This document shows positions 17,300 through 23,316 of a stretch of 23,316 bases of DNA, one piece after another. The notes under the pieces were generated by a model. That model did no database searches and was not told the DNA's origin. It worked only from the letters and a program-made list of their open reading frames with translations. Position 1 is the stretch's first letter. Each line of letters opens with the position of its first letter. The stretch comes from an uncultured Microbacteriaceae bacterium (GTDB taxonomy: Bacteria; Actinomycetota; Actinomycetes; Actinomycetales; Microbacteriaceae): positions 1 to 23,316 of the forward strand of contig CAKUJB010000015.1 in the NCBI GenBank assembly GCA_934661165.1. Direction: 5' to 3'. The position numbers were made by a program, and so were the translations under genes.

Positions 17300-17986
17300 G
17301 TGACCGATCTCGTCGACACCACCGAAATGTACCTTCGGACGATTCTCGACCTCGAAGAGGAGCAGATCGTCCCGTTGCGCGCGCGGATCTCCGAGCGCCT
17401 CGGGCACTCGGGTCCGACCGTCTCGCAGACGATCGCGCGCATGGAGCGCGACGGCCTCGTCCAGGTCACCGACGACCGTCACCTCGAGCTGAGCGAGGAG
17501 GGCCGTCGTCGTGCCGTCAACGTCATGCGCAAGCACCGCCTCGCCGAGCGCCTCCTCGCCGACGTCATCGGCCTCGACTGGGAGCTCGTCCACGACGAGG
17601 CATGCCGCTGGGAGCATGTGATGAGCGAGCAGGTCGAGCGCCGGCTCTACGAGATGCTCGGCGAGCCGACCGAGTCCCCGTACGGCAACCCGATCCCGGG
17701 ACTCGAGGAGCTCGGCGGACCGACCGCGCCGGCCTTCATGTCCGGCGTCATCGGCGTCGTCCACGCGCTCGCCGCCGGTGACGGCCCCGTCACCGCGCGC
17801 GTGCGCCGCCTCGGCGAGCCGCTCCAGGTCGACATCGAGCTGCTGGAGGAGTTCAAGGACGTCGGCATCGTGCCGGGCGCCGAGGTGACACTGTCCCGCG
17901 AGGGCACCGAGATCCGCATCGCCGTCGGCGATGCCGCCCTCATCGTGAGCCAGGAGACCGCGGGTCACGTCTTCGTCGAGGCCTGA
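17300..17986 (+). CDS. DtxR/IdeR-family iron-dependent repressor
   Basis: 228 aa, GTG start with GGAGGAG at 17288-17294. N-terminal winged helix (SERLGHSGPTVSQTIARMER recognition region), metal and dimer domain, C-terminal SH3-like domain. The metal ligands of diphtheria DtxR are conserved at identical numbers: His79, Glu83, His98 (site 1) and Met10, Cys102, Glu105, His106 (site 2); the SH3-domain Glu and Gln have a match at E173-x-x-Q176. Cys102 rather than Asp or Glu supports iron over manganese. It would bind Fe(II) and repress iron uptake genes. One predicted target, the haem lipoprotein gene with its iron box at 812-830, is in this window. The neighbours serC and the HNH gene have no obvious link to iron. 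Close to certain in family and metal site. Confidence 0.96.
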   Translation: MTDLVDTTEMYLRTILDLEEEQIVPLRARISERLGHSGPTVSQTIARMERDGLVQVTDDRHLELSEEGRRRAVNVMRKHRLAERLLADVIGLDWELVHDEACRWEHVMSEQVERRLYEMLGEPTESPYGNPIPGLEELGGPTAPAFMSGVIGVVHALAAGDGPVTARVRRLGEPLQVDIELLEEFKDVGIVPGAEVTLSREGTEIRIAVGDAALIVSQETAGHVFVEA

Positions 17987-17998
17987 TCCGGCGAGGAC

Positions 17999-18024
17999 GA
18001 ATGCGCGGGGCGCGTCCCGCATTC
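17999..18024 (+). terminator. Hairpin after the DtxR gene
   Basis: GAATGCG (17999-18005) pairs with CGCATTC (18018-18024); GGG/CCC inside can extend the stem with one bulged C. It begins 12 nt after the stop codon. Shares its core with 11738-11783. Confidence 0.55.
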
Positions 18025-18135
18025 CTGTCGCGGCATCGAACGGCCGGTGAACGGTGACGGACGGGAGTGTCGCGTGCAATGAACTTGGCGTGCGCAGGCG
18101 TATCCTGAGACCCGCAGCAGACACCTCGTGACGGG

Positions 18136-18183
18136 AGGACGGGATGGGCGACGCGCTCGGCAGCCCAGTCGTGGTCCCGTCCT
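18136..18183 (+). promoter_or_regulatory. Structured leader upstream of the HNH gene
   Basis: AGGACGGGA (18136-18144) and TCCCGTCCT (18175-18183) are perfect 9-bp arms; an inner TGGGC (18145-18149) / GCCCA pair adds a second stem. A TATCCT hexamer at 18101-18106 could be the -10, placing this fold in a leader of about 130 nt. Function unknown. Confidence 0.4.
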
Positions 18184-18244
18184 GCGCGCCGAGCGGCCAG
18201 CCCTCGTCCGCCTTTCGGATAGTCCGGGCCACGAGGTAGCCGGG

Positions 18245-18745
18245 ATGCGCACGCTCGTCCTCAATGCCGGCTACGAACCGCTCGCGGTGGTGTCGTACAA
18301 GAGGGCGCTCGTGCTCGTGCTGCATGAGAAGGCGACCGTGATCGCCGCCGACGAGGCCGACCTCGTCCGGTCGAGCACGAGGTGCTGGGCGCGGCCGTCC
18401 GTCATCGTCCTCCGCAACTACGTCCGGATCCCCGGCCGGCAGGTGCCGGTTTCCCGCCGCGGCGTGCTCCGCCGGGACCGGCAGCGGTGCGGCTACTGCG
18501 GCAGCCATGCGACGACGATCGACCACGTCCTCCCGAGGTCGCGCGGCGGCAAGGACTCGTGGGAGAACCTCGTCGCCTGCTGTCTGACGTGCAACAACGT
18601 GAAGAGCGATCGCACCCCCGCGGAGATGGGTTGGACGCTCCGCGTGCGACCGAAGGCCCCGCACGGCCCGATGTGGCTCGTGCGCGGCGTCGAGCGCCTC
18701 GAGCCCGACTGGGGCGCGTACCTGACCGCACCGGTCGCCGCATAG
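18245..18745 (+). CDS. HNH endonuclease family protein
   Basis: 166 aa from ATG 18245, the start used by the conserved MRTLVLNAGYEPL N-terminus; an in-frame ATG at 18128 would add 39 unconserved residues. The nuclease motif lies in the C-terminal half: zinc pair C82-G-Y-C85, catalytic block TIDHVLPRSRGG (Asp93, His94), WENLVACCLTCNNVK with Asn108, a second CxxC (113-116) and Asn117/Lys120. This is the widespread chromosomal HNH family of actinobacteria, found in nearly every genome, and its biological job is not established; it is not evidence for an intron, intein or phage. It stands alone between DtxR and a secreted CHAP protein. Confidence 0.93.
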   Translation: MRTLVLNAGYEPLAVVSYKRALVLVLHEKATVIAADEADLVRSSTRCWARPSVIVLRNYVRIPGRQVPVSRRGVLRRDRQRCGYCGSHATTIDHVLPRSRGGKDSWENLVACCLTCNNVKSDRTPAEMGWTLRVRPKAPHGPMWLVRGVERLEPDWGAYLTAPVAA

Positions 18746-18815
18746 TGCGCGGGCCGTTCGGCCGCCGTCGTCGGCGCGCCACCTTCGCGCGTCCGGCACG
18801 CGGCCCTCGCGCTCC

Positions 18816-18845
18816 TCGACAACTCTCAGGTTCCCTGCGTATCGT
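18816..18845 (+). promoter_or_regulatory. Possible promoter of the CHAP gene
   Basis: TCGACA (18816-18821), 18-nt spacer, TATCGT (18840-18845), followed by about 50 nt to the ATG with GGAG at 18886-18889. Confidence 0.45.
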
Positions 18846-18897
18846 GGCCCGGTCGCATCCGTGCGAGACCGACCCACCGACGCCTGGAGTTCAATCG

Positions 18898-19635
18898 ATG
18901 CCGGCTGCGAGCAGCGTGCAGCGCCCGATCATGGGCGCGCTCGTCTTCGCAGTCGTCGGCGGTCTCGGCGTCGTCTCGATGCTCCCCGGCGCTGGCATGG
19001 TCCCCGCGGCACTCGCCGACGAGCTCGACGTCGCTACCGCCGTCGCGATCGAGGCGCCGCCCGCCGCCGCCGAGCGCGCCGACACCGACCCGCAGGCGAT
19101 CCAGCTCAACGACGCCGTGCAGCTCACCGCCGCCGCCTCGGTCCGCGACGCCTTCGACGCGCAGTCGGTCGCCGCGCAGCGCGAGGCGCTCGCCGCGGGC
19201 TACCGGACGACCTTCATCGCGACCCCCGGCTACATCGGCGACGACTACCCGTGGTCCGGCATCACGTGGGGCCAGTCCTCGCTCAACTACACGATGGGCC
19301 AGTGCACCGACTTCGTCGCGTGGCGCCTCAACCGCGACGTCGGCTCGTACGGCGAGCCGTGGGCGCTGCCGTGGAGCGTCCTCACGCCGAACGGCGGCAA
19401 CGCCCGCGACTGGCTCGGCGCCTGGGAGGGCCACGGCTGGATCACGAGCACGGAGCCCGTGGTCGGCGCCGTCGCGTGGTTCGGCTACGGCGCGAACCAC
19501 GTCGCCTACGTCTCGGCGGTCAACGGCGACGGCACGATCCTCATCGAGGAGTACAACTGGGACGTGTCGAGTGGCTACGGCGCCCGGACGATCGCCGCCT
19601 CCTCGATCACGATGTACCTGTACCCGCCCGGGTAG
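18898..19635 (+). CDS. Secreted CHAP-domain peptidoglycan hydrolase-like protein
   Basis: 245 aa. Signal peptide about 1-40 (hydrophobic VFAVVGGLGVVSML, cleavage after ALA-D), then an Ala-rich linker of about 65 residues, then a CHAP domain (about 112-245). Catalytic residues are visible: Cys136 in MGQCTDFVAWRLN, His201 in GANHVAYVSAV, and the acidic/Asn position in IEEYNWD (Glu218, Asn220). CHAP enzymes cleave peptidoglycan as amidases or endopeptidases. No SH3b or LysM wall-binding domain is present, so targeting would depend on the linker or on the catalytic domain. ATG at 18898 with GGAG 8 nt upstream. Its stop is only 26 nt from the convergent stop of the following minus-strand gene. Confidence 0.93.
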   Translation: MPAASSVQRPIMGALVFAVVGGLGVVSMLPGAGMVPAALADELDVATAVAIEAPPAAAERADTDPQAIQLNDAVQLTAAASVRDAFDAQSVAAQREALAAGYRTTFIATPGYIGDDYPWSGITWGQSSLNYTMGQCTDFVAWRLNRDVGSYGEPWALPWSVLTPNGGNARDWLGAWEGHGWITSTEPVVGAVAWFGYGANHVAYVSAVNGDGTILIEEYNWDVSSGYGARTIAASSITMYLYPPG

Positions 19636-19661
19636 CGAGCAGCCGCCGACGCTTCAGCACA

Positions 19662-20123
19662 TCAGGCGACGCCGAGGGAGTATGGCGCCAGCGCGGCCAG
19701 CAGCTTCGGGTTCGGACCGCTCGTGTAGTAGGCGCCCTCGTCGAGCCAGGACTTCGTCGTCAGGTACGTCGAGTGCGTGCGGCACAGCTCGACGAGGAGG
19801 TCATGCTGGATGAGGAACCAGACGTTCGCCTGCGTGGCCTTGTCCTTGAGTTTGAAGGCGATGTGCAGGCCCTTGCCCTCGTACTTGCGCTGAATCTCGA
19901 GCCCGCCCTTGAGCTGCACCTTGAGCGTCTGATCGGCGTCACGGCGGTAGGCGAGGAAGTCGGCACCCTGCCAGTCGTCGGCGAGCTTGATGCAGGTGAA
20001 GCCGTAGTCGGCGAGGAGGCCGGCGACCTTCTGGAAGTTGTAGATCTCCTGCTGCTTCGAGCCGAGCTGCTGGTAGCTCACCTTCGGCGGGAGGTCCGGG
20101 TGCTGGATCGCGCCGCCGGTCAT
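19662..20123 (-). CDS. Small protein with a PD-(D/E)XK nuclease-like D...QxK pattern
   Basis: 153 aa. Starts by ATGA overlap with the stop of the NrtR-like gene (20120-20123), so it is translated as second gene of that pair. I do not recognise a named family. The pattern fits a restriction-endonuclease-like fold: helix with Glu26 (SKQQEIYNFQKVAGLLADYG), strand FTCIKLADDWQGADFLAY with Asp55, then LKVQLKGG with Gln70-x-Lys72, in the order E - D - QxK, the Gln replacing the usual Glu as in several nuclease subgroups. The C-terminal half (VWFLIQHDLLVELC, then SWLDEGAYYTSGPNP) is helical and may contact the substrate. The nuclease reading is inference; a non-catalytic fold relative is possible. 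Fused or coupled genes of this kind usually act with the regulator or with the divergent operon. Confidence 0.65.
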   Translation of the reverse strand: MTGGAIQHPDLPPKVSYQQLGSKQQEIYNFQKVAGLLADYGFTCIKLADDWQGADFLAYRRDADQTLKVQLKGGLEIQRKYEGKGLHIAFKLKDKATQANVWFLIQHDLLVELCRTHSTYLTTKSWLDEGAYYTSGPNPKLLAALAPYSLGVA

Positions 20124-20821
20124 GGACTCACCGTAGCGCGGGTGTACAGCTCGGCAGGCTTGCCGCGGGCGCCCTTGCGCCACTGGCCGGTGGCGACGAG
20201 CAACGGCAGCATCGAGCGGCGGAAGGTGTCCCGGTTGAACCGCTCGCCGAGGACGGCTTCGTGAAGGCGCCGCAACTCGAGGATCGTGAACGCACCGGTG
20301 GGCTCGCCATCCCACGAATCGGCGAGCAGGCGACCGGGGTCCGGGAGGTGTCGGTACGCGCCGCGCAGGTCGTCCGCCGCGTAGTCGATGATGACCTCGT
20401 GGTCGTATTGGAGGTCGCCGACCGCTGCAACCGGTACGAGTCGGGTGCGGTCCGTCAGCGGGATGCGATCCGCCCGCACCGCGGCGACGTGCGCGACGGA
20501 CAGCACCCAGCCACGGTCGTCGCGCATCGGATCGTCGAACACGTGGAGCTGGCGGGGCTGGAGGCCCTCGACCCCGGCCTTCTCCTTGAGCGATCGCCGC
20601 ACCGCATCCGCGAGAACTTCGCCTTCGTGGAGGAATGTGCCGGGGAGCCGCCACTGTTCGGTCGCTTTCCCTCGGACGGCGTCGTTCGTCAGGGTGAGCA
20701 GCACGTTGAGCTGATCGTCGACGACCGTGAGGACGGCAGTGTCGACGGCGACGGACGGGCGAGGGTAGTCGTCGAATGTCTTGCCCGCCGAGTCCCGATA
20801 CGGCTGTCTCGATCGCGCCAT
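20120..20821 (-). CDS. NrtR-like regulator: degenerate Nudix domain plus winged helix
   Basis: 233 aa. N-terminal Nudix fold (about 22-150) and a C-terminal winged helix (about 175-230; AFTILELRRLHEAVLGERFN, then FRRSMLPLLVATG and KPAELYT), the layout of NrtR repressors of NAD metabolism. The Nudix box (62-84) is broken: against G-x5-E-x7-REUxEExGU it has Thr62 for Gly, Ser77 and Lys81 for catalytic Glu, keeping only Glu68, Arg76, Glu80 and Gly83, so hydrolysis is unlikely and ligand sensing likely. NrtR proteins typically bind ADP-ribose or similar and leave DNA. It is divergent from an ADP-ribosylglycohydrolase operon and so probably regulates it and itself. TAACAT lies 6 nt before the ATG, predicting a leaderless start. 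Confidence 0.88.
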   Translation of the reverse strand: MARSRQPYRDSAGKTFDDYPRPSVAVDTAVLTVVDDQLNVLLTLTNDAVRGKATEQWRLPGTFLHEGEVLADAVRRSLKEKAGVEGLQPRQLHVFDDPMRDDRGWVLSVAHVAAVRADRIPLTDRTRLVPVAAVGDLQYDHEVIIDYAADDLRGAYRHLPDPGRLLADSWDGEPTGAFTILELRRLHEAVLGERFNRDTFRRSMLPLLVATGQWRKGARGKPAELYTRATVSP

Positions 20822-20822
20822 G

Positions 20823-20894
20823 CGTCTATGTTAGGCGGGAAATCGTCCAATATCGGTGGTCGGGTGCATACTGATGTCGGAAGCGATATAGACG
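20823..20894. promoter_or_regulatory. Symmetrical divergent promoter region with ATAGACG inverted repeat
   Basis: CGTCTAT (20823-20829) and ATAGACG (20888-20894) are inverted copies, each overlapping the -10/start region of its gene. Minus side: TAACAT, 6 nt, ATG (20821). Plus side: TATAGA (20887-20892), 6 nt, ATG (20899). Between them is CCAATATCGG (20847-20856), a near-palindrome with one mismatched pair. CATACT (20867-20872) is an alternative plus-strand -10. These are the best operator candidates for the NrtR-like protein; no binding site is proven. Confidence 0.5.
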
Positions 20895-20898
20895 AGAA

Positions 20899-21390
20899 AT
20901 GAGCGAAAGAATGACGCAGAAGATCCTTTACATCGACATGGACGGCGTGATCGTCGACTTCGAGTCGGCGCTGCCTCGGCTCGACCCTGCCGTGCGGGAG
21001 CAGTACCGAGGCGACGAGGACAAGATCCCCGGGCTCTTCGCGCTGATGGACCCGATCGCCGGTGCGATCGACGCGGTCACCGAGCTGACCGGGCTCTTCG
21101 ACACCTACGTCCTCTCGACGGTGCCCTGGGGCAACACGTCGGGCGCGACCCAGAAGATCGAGTGGATTCAGCGGCATTTCGGCCACGAGAAGGGGACGCC
21201 GCTCTGGAAGCGCGTCATCCTCTCGCACCACAAGCACCTCAACCGCGGCGACTTCCTCATCGACGACCGCCCGCGCAATGGCGCCGCCGAGTTCCCCGAC
21301 CACAACCCCGGCGGCGAGTGGATCGAGTTCGGCTCCGCGCGCTTCCCCGACTGGCCCACCATCGTCGACTACCTGAAGGAGCGTGCCTGA
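20899..21390 (+). CDS. HAD-superfamily 5'(3')-nucleotidase-like protein
   Basis: 163 aa. Resembles the NT5C/5'(3')-deoxyribonucleotidase group: motif I YIDMDGVIVDF (Asp13 nucleophile, Asp15 acid/base), motif II VLSTVPW (Ser73/Thr74), motif III Lys112 in HHKHL, motif IV FLIDDRPRNG (Asp122, Asp123). All HAD catalytic motifs are intact, so it should remove phosphate from a small nucleotide or related substrate. ATG at 20899 has TATAGA 6 nt before it (leaderless); ATG 20911 (MTQKILY) is an alternative start that fits the family's short N-terminus. Its stop overlaps the next gene by one base. Context with an ADP-ribosylglycohydrolase suggests a substrate such as NMN, ADP-ribose-derived phosphate or a 5'-nucleotide, as inference. 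Confidence 0.88.
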   Translation: MSERMTQKILYIDMDGVIVDFESALPRLDPAVREQYRGDEDKIPGLFALMDPIAGAIDAVTELTGLFDTYVLSTVPWGNTSGATQKIEWIQRHFGHEKGTPLWKRVILSHHKHLNRGDFLIDDRPRNGAAEFPDHNPGGEWIEFGSARFPDWPTIVDYLKERA

Positions 21391-21686
21391 TGCCCACTCG
21401 CCAGAACGCCTTGATCGCCAGCACCGGACAACTCGTCAGCTCGGCGCGCATGACCGCGCTCGCACTCGGAGGAGAGCTGGCATGCGAATGCATGGTGTGC
21501 GATCTCCCGGAGGACGCGGACCACGGCCCGGTCGAGTGGAAGGTCGTGCTGTTCTTCCCGGGTCCGTACCCGAAGCCCGGTGAGGCGGCGATGCTCCTGT
21601 GCGAGCACTGCAAGGAGGACTGGGTGCACGGTGAGTGGGACCCGCCGTACGACAGCTTCATCGCGATCCAAGTGGTCCCGGTCTGA
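21390..21686 (+). CDS. Small CxxC protein, putative zinc ribbon, unknown function
   Basis: 98 aa, ATG sharing the A of the previous TGA (TGATG). No family recognised. It has two Cys clusters, CECMVC (Cys32, 34, 37) and LCEHC (Cys71, 74), about 35 residues apart, with a strand-rich segment between (VEWKVVLFFPGPYPKPG). A zinc site from Cys34/37 and Cys71/74 is plausible. The C-terminus ends in DPPYDSFIAIQVVPV. The tight spacing and strong ribosome site of the following gene make it part of the operon, perhaps as a small partner or substrate-specificity subunit of the glycohydrolase. No function can be assigned. Confidence 0.75.
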   Translation: MPTRQNALIASTGQLVSSARMTALALGGELACECMVCDLPEDADHGPVEWKVVLFFPGPYPKPGEAAMLLCEHCKEDWVHGEWDPPYDSFIAIQVVPV

Positions 21687-21697
21687 GGAGGTGACCA

Positions 21698-23191
21698 ATG
21701 CAGTTCACGGCACAACAGCTCGACCGCGCCGCGGGATCGATCGTCGGCATGGCCGTCGGCGACGCGCTCGGATCGCAGTACGAGTTCGGCCCGTCGCACC
21801 CGGACGACTTCATCCCCGAGTTCGGCGTCAGCGCCTTCGGGCACGCGCCCGGCGAGTGGACCGACGACACGTCGATGGCGATCCCGATCCTCCAGGCAAT
21901 CGCCCAGGGCGAGTCGATCCGCTCCGCCGACACACTCGGCTGGATCGTCGCAGGGTGGGATGCATGGTCGAAGACGGCGAAGGACGTCGGCACCCAAACC
22001 CGCCAGGTACTCGCTCGCATTCGCAGCGTCCACACCGAGGAGTCCGCCCGCGCCGCCGCTGCGGCGAACCACGAGCAGACCGGTCGCAGTGCCGGGAACG
22101 GGTCCCTAATGCGGACGGCCCCGGTCGCCCTCGCCTACCTCTCGGATGGCCGCGAGGGTCGACTCGCGGAGGCGGCAGGGCGCGTCGCGCAGCTCACCCA
22201 CTGGGAGCAGGACAACGTCGACGCGACGATCATCTGGTGCCTCGCGATCCGGCATGCGATTCGCACCGGCGAGATCGACGTCCGCGCACAGGCCACCGAC
22301 GAGCACTTCCAGACGCCCGGCGTCGGCCCCGCATCGCTCGATGGCGGCTTCCGGGACGACGACCGCGCTCAACGCTGGTCGGACATCATCGACATGGCCA
22401 GCGACGCCCATCCGCGCCAGTACCGGCATGGCAACGGCTGGGTCGTCAAGGCATTCCAGGCCGCGCACTCCGCCGTGCACCACGCGACCGACTTCCGGAG
22501 TGCCATTCACCGTGCCATCCAGGGCGGCGGTGACACTGACACCGTCGCCGCTATCGCGGGAGCCCTCGCCGGAGCCAGGTGGGGGGTCTCCGGCATCCCG
22601 CTGTCCTGGCAGCGCCCCATCCACGGCTGGCCCGGCCACGACGTGAACGACCTTGTCCGGCTCGCGATCCTCGCCGCGCGCCGTGGAGCGTCGGACCGTG
22701 CCGGCTGGCCCGCTGGCGACTCTGTGCTGAATCCGCACTTCCGCCACACGCCCCCGGTGCGCCATCCGCACGACGACGGTGTCTGGCTCGGCTCCCAGTC
22801 CGCCCTCGCAATGCTCCCGCCATCGGTCTCCGCCGTCGTCTCGCTCAGTCGCCTCGGCACCCGCGAAGTTCCGGACGGCATCGAGTCGATCCGGGTGTGG
22901 CTCATCGACACCATCGGCAAGAACGTCAACCTCGAATGGACGCTCGCCGACGCGATCGACGTCATTGCCGAATTGCGCGCTGAGGGCCGCGAGGTGTTCG
23001 TCCACTGCGCCGAGGCCCGTTCGCGGACGCCGGCCGTCGCGGCGCTGTACGCCGCACGCCACTGCGGCGCCGACCTCGACGCGGCGTGGGCCTCCCTCGA
23101 CGGACGTCGCGGCAGTGGCGTCCTCCCGTACTGCGACCCCACTCCGTTCATCCGGGATGCGGTCGCCCGCATCGTCGAGGCAGGTGCATGA
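21698..23191 (+). CDS. ADP-ribosylglycohydrolase fused to a Cys-X5-Arg (DSP/PTP-like) phosphatase domain
   Basis: 497 aa, with an exceptional ribosome site GAGGAGGTGA (21685-21694). Domain 1 (about 5-335) is the DraG/ARH fold: GSIVGMAVGDALGSQYEF (13-30), metal-site GEWTDDTSM (Asp56, Asp57, Thr58), GNGSLMRTAPVAL (133-145) and GGDTDTVAAIAGALAGA (277-293; Asp279, Asp281). All metal ligands appear intact, so it should hydrolyse ADP-ribosyl bonds. Domain 2 (about 355-497) has a dual-specificity phosphatase look: SVSAVVSLSRLG, candidate acid Asp404 in WLIDTIG, and the P-loop VHCAEARSRTPAV (His436, Cys437, Arg443; HCX5R). Ala and Glu replace the usual Gly in the loop, but Cys and Arg are kept. One chain thus joins ADP-ribose removal with phosphate removal. 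The substrate (protein, nucleic acid or free ADP-ribose phosphate) is unknown. Confidence 0.92.
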   Translation: MQFTAQQLDRAAGSIVGMAVGDALGSQYEFGPSHPDDFIPEFGVSAFGHAPGEWTDDTSMAIPILQAIAQGESIRSADTLGWIVAGWDAWSKTAKDVGTQTRQVLARIRSVHTEESARAAAAANHEQTGRSAGNGSLMRTAPVALAYLSDGREGRLAEAAGRVAQLTHWEQDNVDATIIWCLAIRHAIRTGEIDVRAQATDEHFQTPGVGPASLDGGFRDDDRAQRWSDIIDMASDAHPRQYRHGNGWVVKAFQAAHSAVHHATDFRSAIHRAIQGGGDTDTVAAIAGALAGARWGVSGIPLSWQRPIHGWPGHDVNDLVRLAILAARRGASDRAGWPAGDSVLNPHFRHTPPVRHPHDDGVWLGSQSALAMLPPSVSAVVSLSRLGTREVPDGIESIRVWLIDTIGKNVNLEWTLADAIDVIAELRAEGREVFVHCAEARSRTPAVAALYAARHCGADLDAAWASLDGRRGSGVLPYCDPTPFIRDAVARIVEAGA

Positions 23192-23226
23192 AGCCGGCCG
23201 CCCGGCGAGCCGTGGGCCCACTCCGG

Positions 23227-23232
23227 TAGGCT
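23227..23232 (+). promoter_or_regulatory. Possible -10 for tRNA-Arg
   Basis: TAGGCT ends 9 nt before the first base of the tRNA. No convincing -35 is seen. Not strong on its own. Confidence 0.35.
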
Positions 23233-23241
23233 TGAGGCCGC

Positions 23242-23316
23242 GCCTCTGTAGCTCAGTGGATAGAGCGCCTCCGTCCTAAGGAGGGCGTCGGGAGTTCGAA
23301 TCTCTCCAGGGGCACC
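23242..23316 (+). tRNA. tRNA-Arg, anticodon CCU, last CCA base outside the window
   Basis: All arms fold: acceptor GCCTCTG (23242-23248) with CAGGGGC (23307-23313, one G-U); D arm GCTC...GAGC; anticodon stem CCTCC/GGAGG around loop GTCCTAA, anticodon CCT; variable region GCGTC; T stem GGGAG/CTCTC around TTCGAAT; discriminator A then CC at the window end. CCU reads AGG codons, rare in this GC-rich genome. The CCA end is encoded in the gene. tRNA genes are common integration sites and this one borders the accessory-looking cluster, but no 3'-end duplicate is present on the other side. Confidence 0.95.

Noticed and set aside
18128..18244. 39-residue N-terminal extension of the HNH gene
   Set aside because: Arg/Gly/Pro-rich, not part of the conserved MRTLVLNAGYEPL start, and it overlaps a perfect 9-bp inverted repeat in the leader.
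18746..18780. Hairpin GGCC-GTTC-GGCC after the HNH gene as a terminator
   Set aside because: Only 4 firm base pairs in a very GC-rich stretch; too weak to list as a feature.
23290..23316. tRNA 3' end as one side of an integrated element
   Set aside because: No direct copy of the tRNA 3' segment was found near 19636-19661 or elsewhere in the window, and there is no integrase. Integration remains only a possibility.

Overview
The window is about 70 % GC, uses GTG and TTG starts freely, and carries actinobacterial marker families: a DtxR-type iron regulator, a cold-shock/DUF3027 pair, a mycobacterial-type SerC, a stand-alone groEL with two CIRCE operators, and a PhoP/TrcR-like response regulator. 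The best guess is a Micrococcales actinomycete, plausibly Microbacteriaceae. That placement is inference from gene content, not from a marker phylogeny.

Layout. 1-1600: a haem-uptake lipoprotein gene (minus, cut by the window edge) with an iron box inside its promoter, divergent from a LytR_C membrane protein. 1650-3570: groEL under two CIRCE elements, then a terminator and a large nested inverted repeat. 3574-6002: a histidine kinase/response regulator operon on the minus strand. 6083-12563: a catabolic-looking block with an acyl-CoA-dehydrogenase-fold monooxygenase, a three-gene binding-protein ABC importer with overlapping genes, and an IclR regulator. 12594-14744: an ArsR-SulP pair sharing a 4-nt overlap, closed by a palindromic structure. 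14791-17986: a small membrane protein, a cold-shock protein plus DUF3027 with a poly-Asp tail, serC, and the DtxR regulator. 18245-19635: an HNH nuclease and a secreted CHAP protein. 19662-23191: an accessory-looking divergent cluster. 23242-23316: tRNA-Arg(CCU), whose last CCA base lies beyond the window.

The most interesting region is 19662-23191. On the minus strand an NrtR-like regulator with a degenerate Nudix box overlaps, by ATGA, a small protein with a PD-(D/E)XK-like D...QxK pattern. Divergently, a HAD 5'-nucleotidase-like gene, a CxxC-type small protein and an ADP-ribosylglycohydrolase fused to a Cys-X5-Arg phosphatase domain form a tight operon. Nearly every part has a plausible link to NAD, ADP-ribose or nucleotide chemistry, and both arms start from near-symmetrical, apparently leaderless promoters. 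This looks like a regulated NAD/ADP-ribose processing or stress/defence module beside a tRNA gene. The function is inference.

Regulatory logic can be read in several places. The DtxR protein keeps the metal-site residues of the diphtheria repressor, and the haem gene has a 16/19 match to its operator between -35 and -10. GroEL has HrcA-type control. Several genes (serC, the arsR-like gene, the NrtR-like gene and its neighbour, the 92-aa protein) have a -10-like hexamer only 6-7 nt before the start codon, which predicts leaderless mRNAs. No CRISPR array, insertion sequence or prophage gene was seen.
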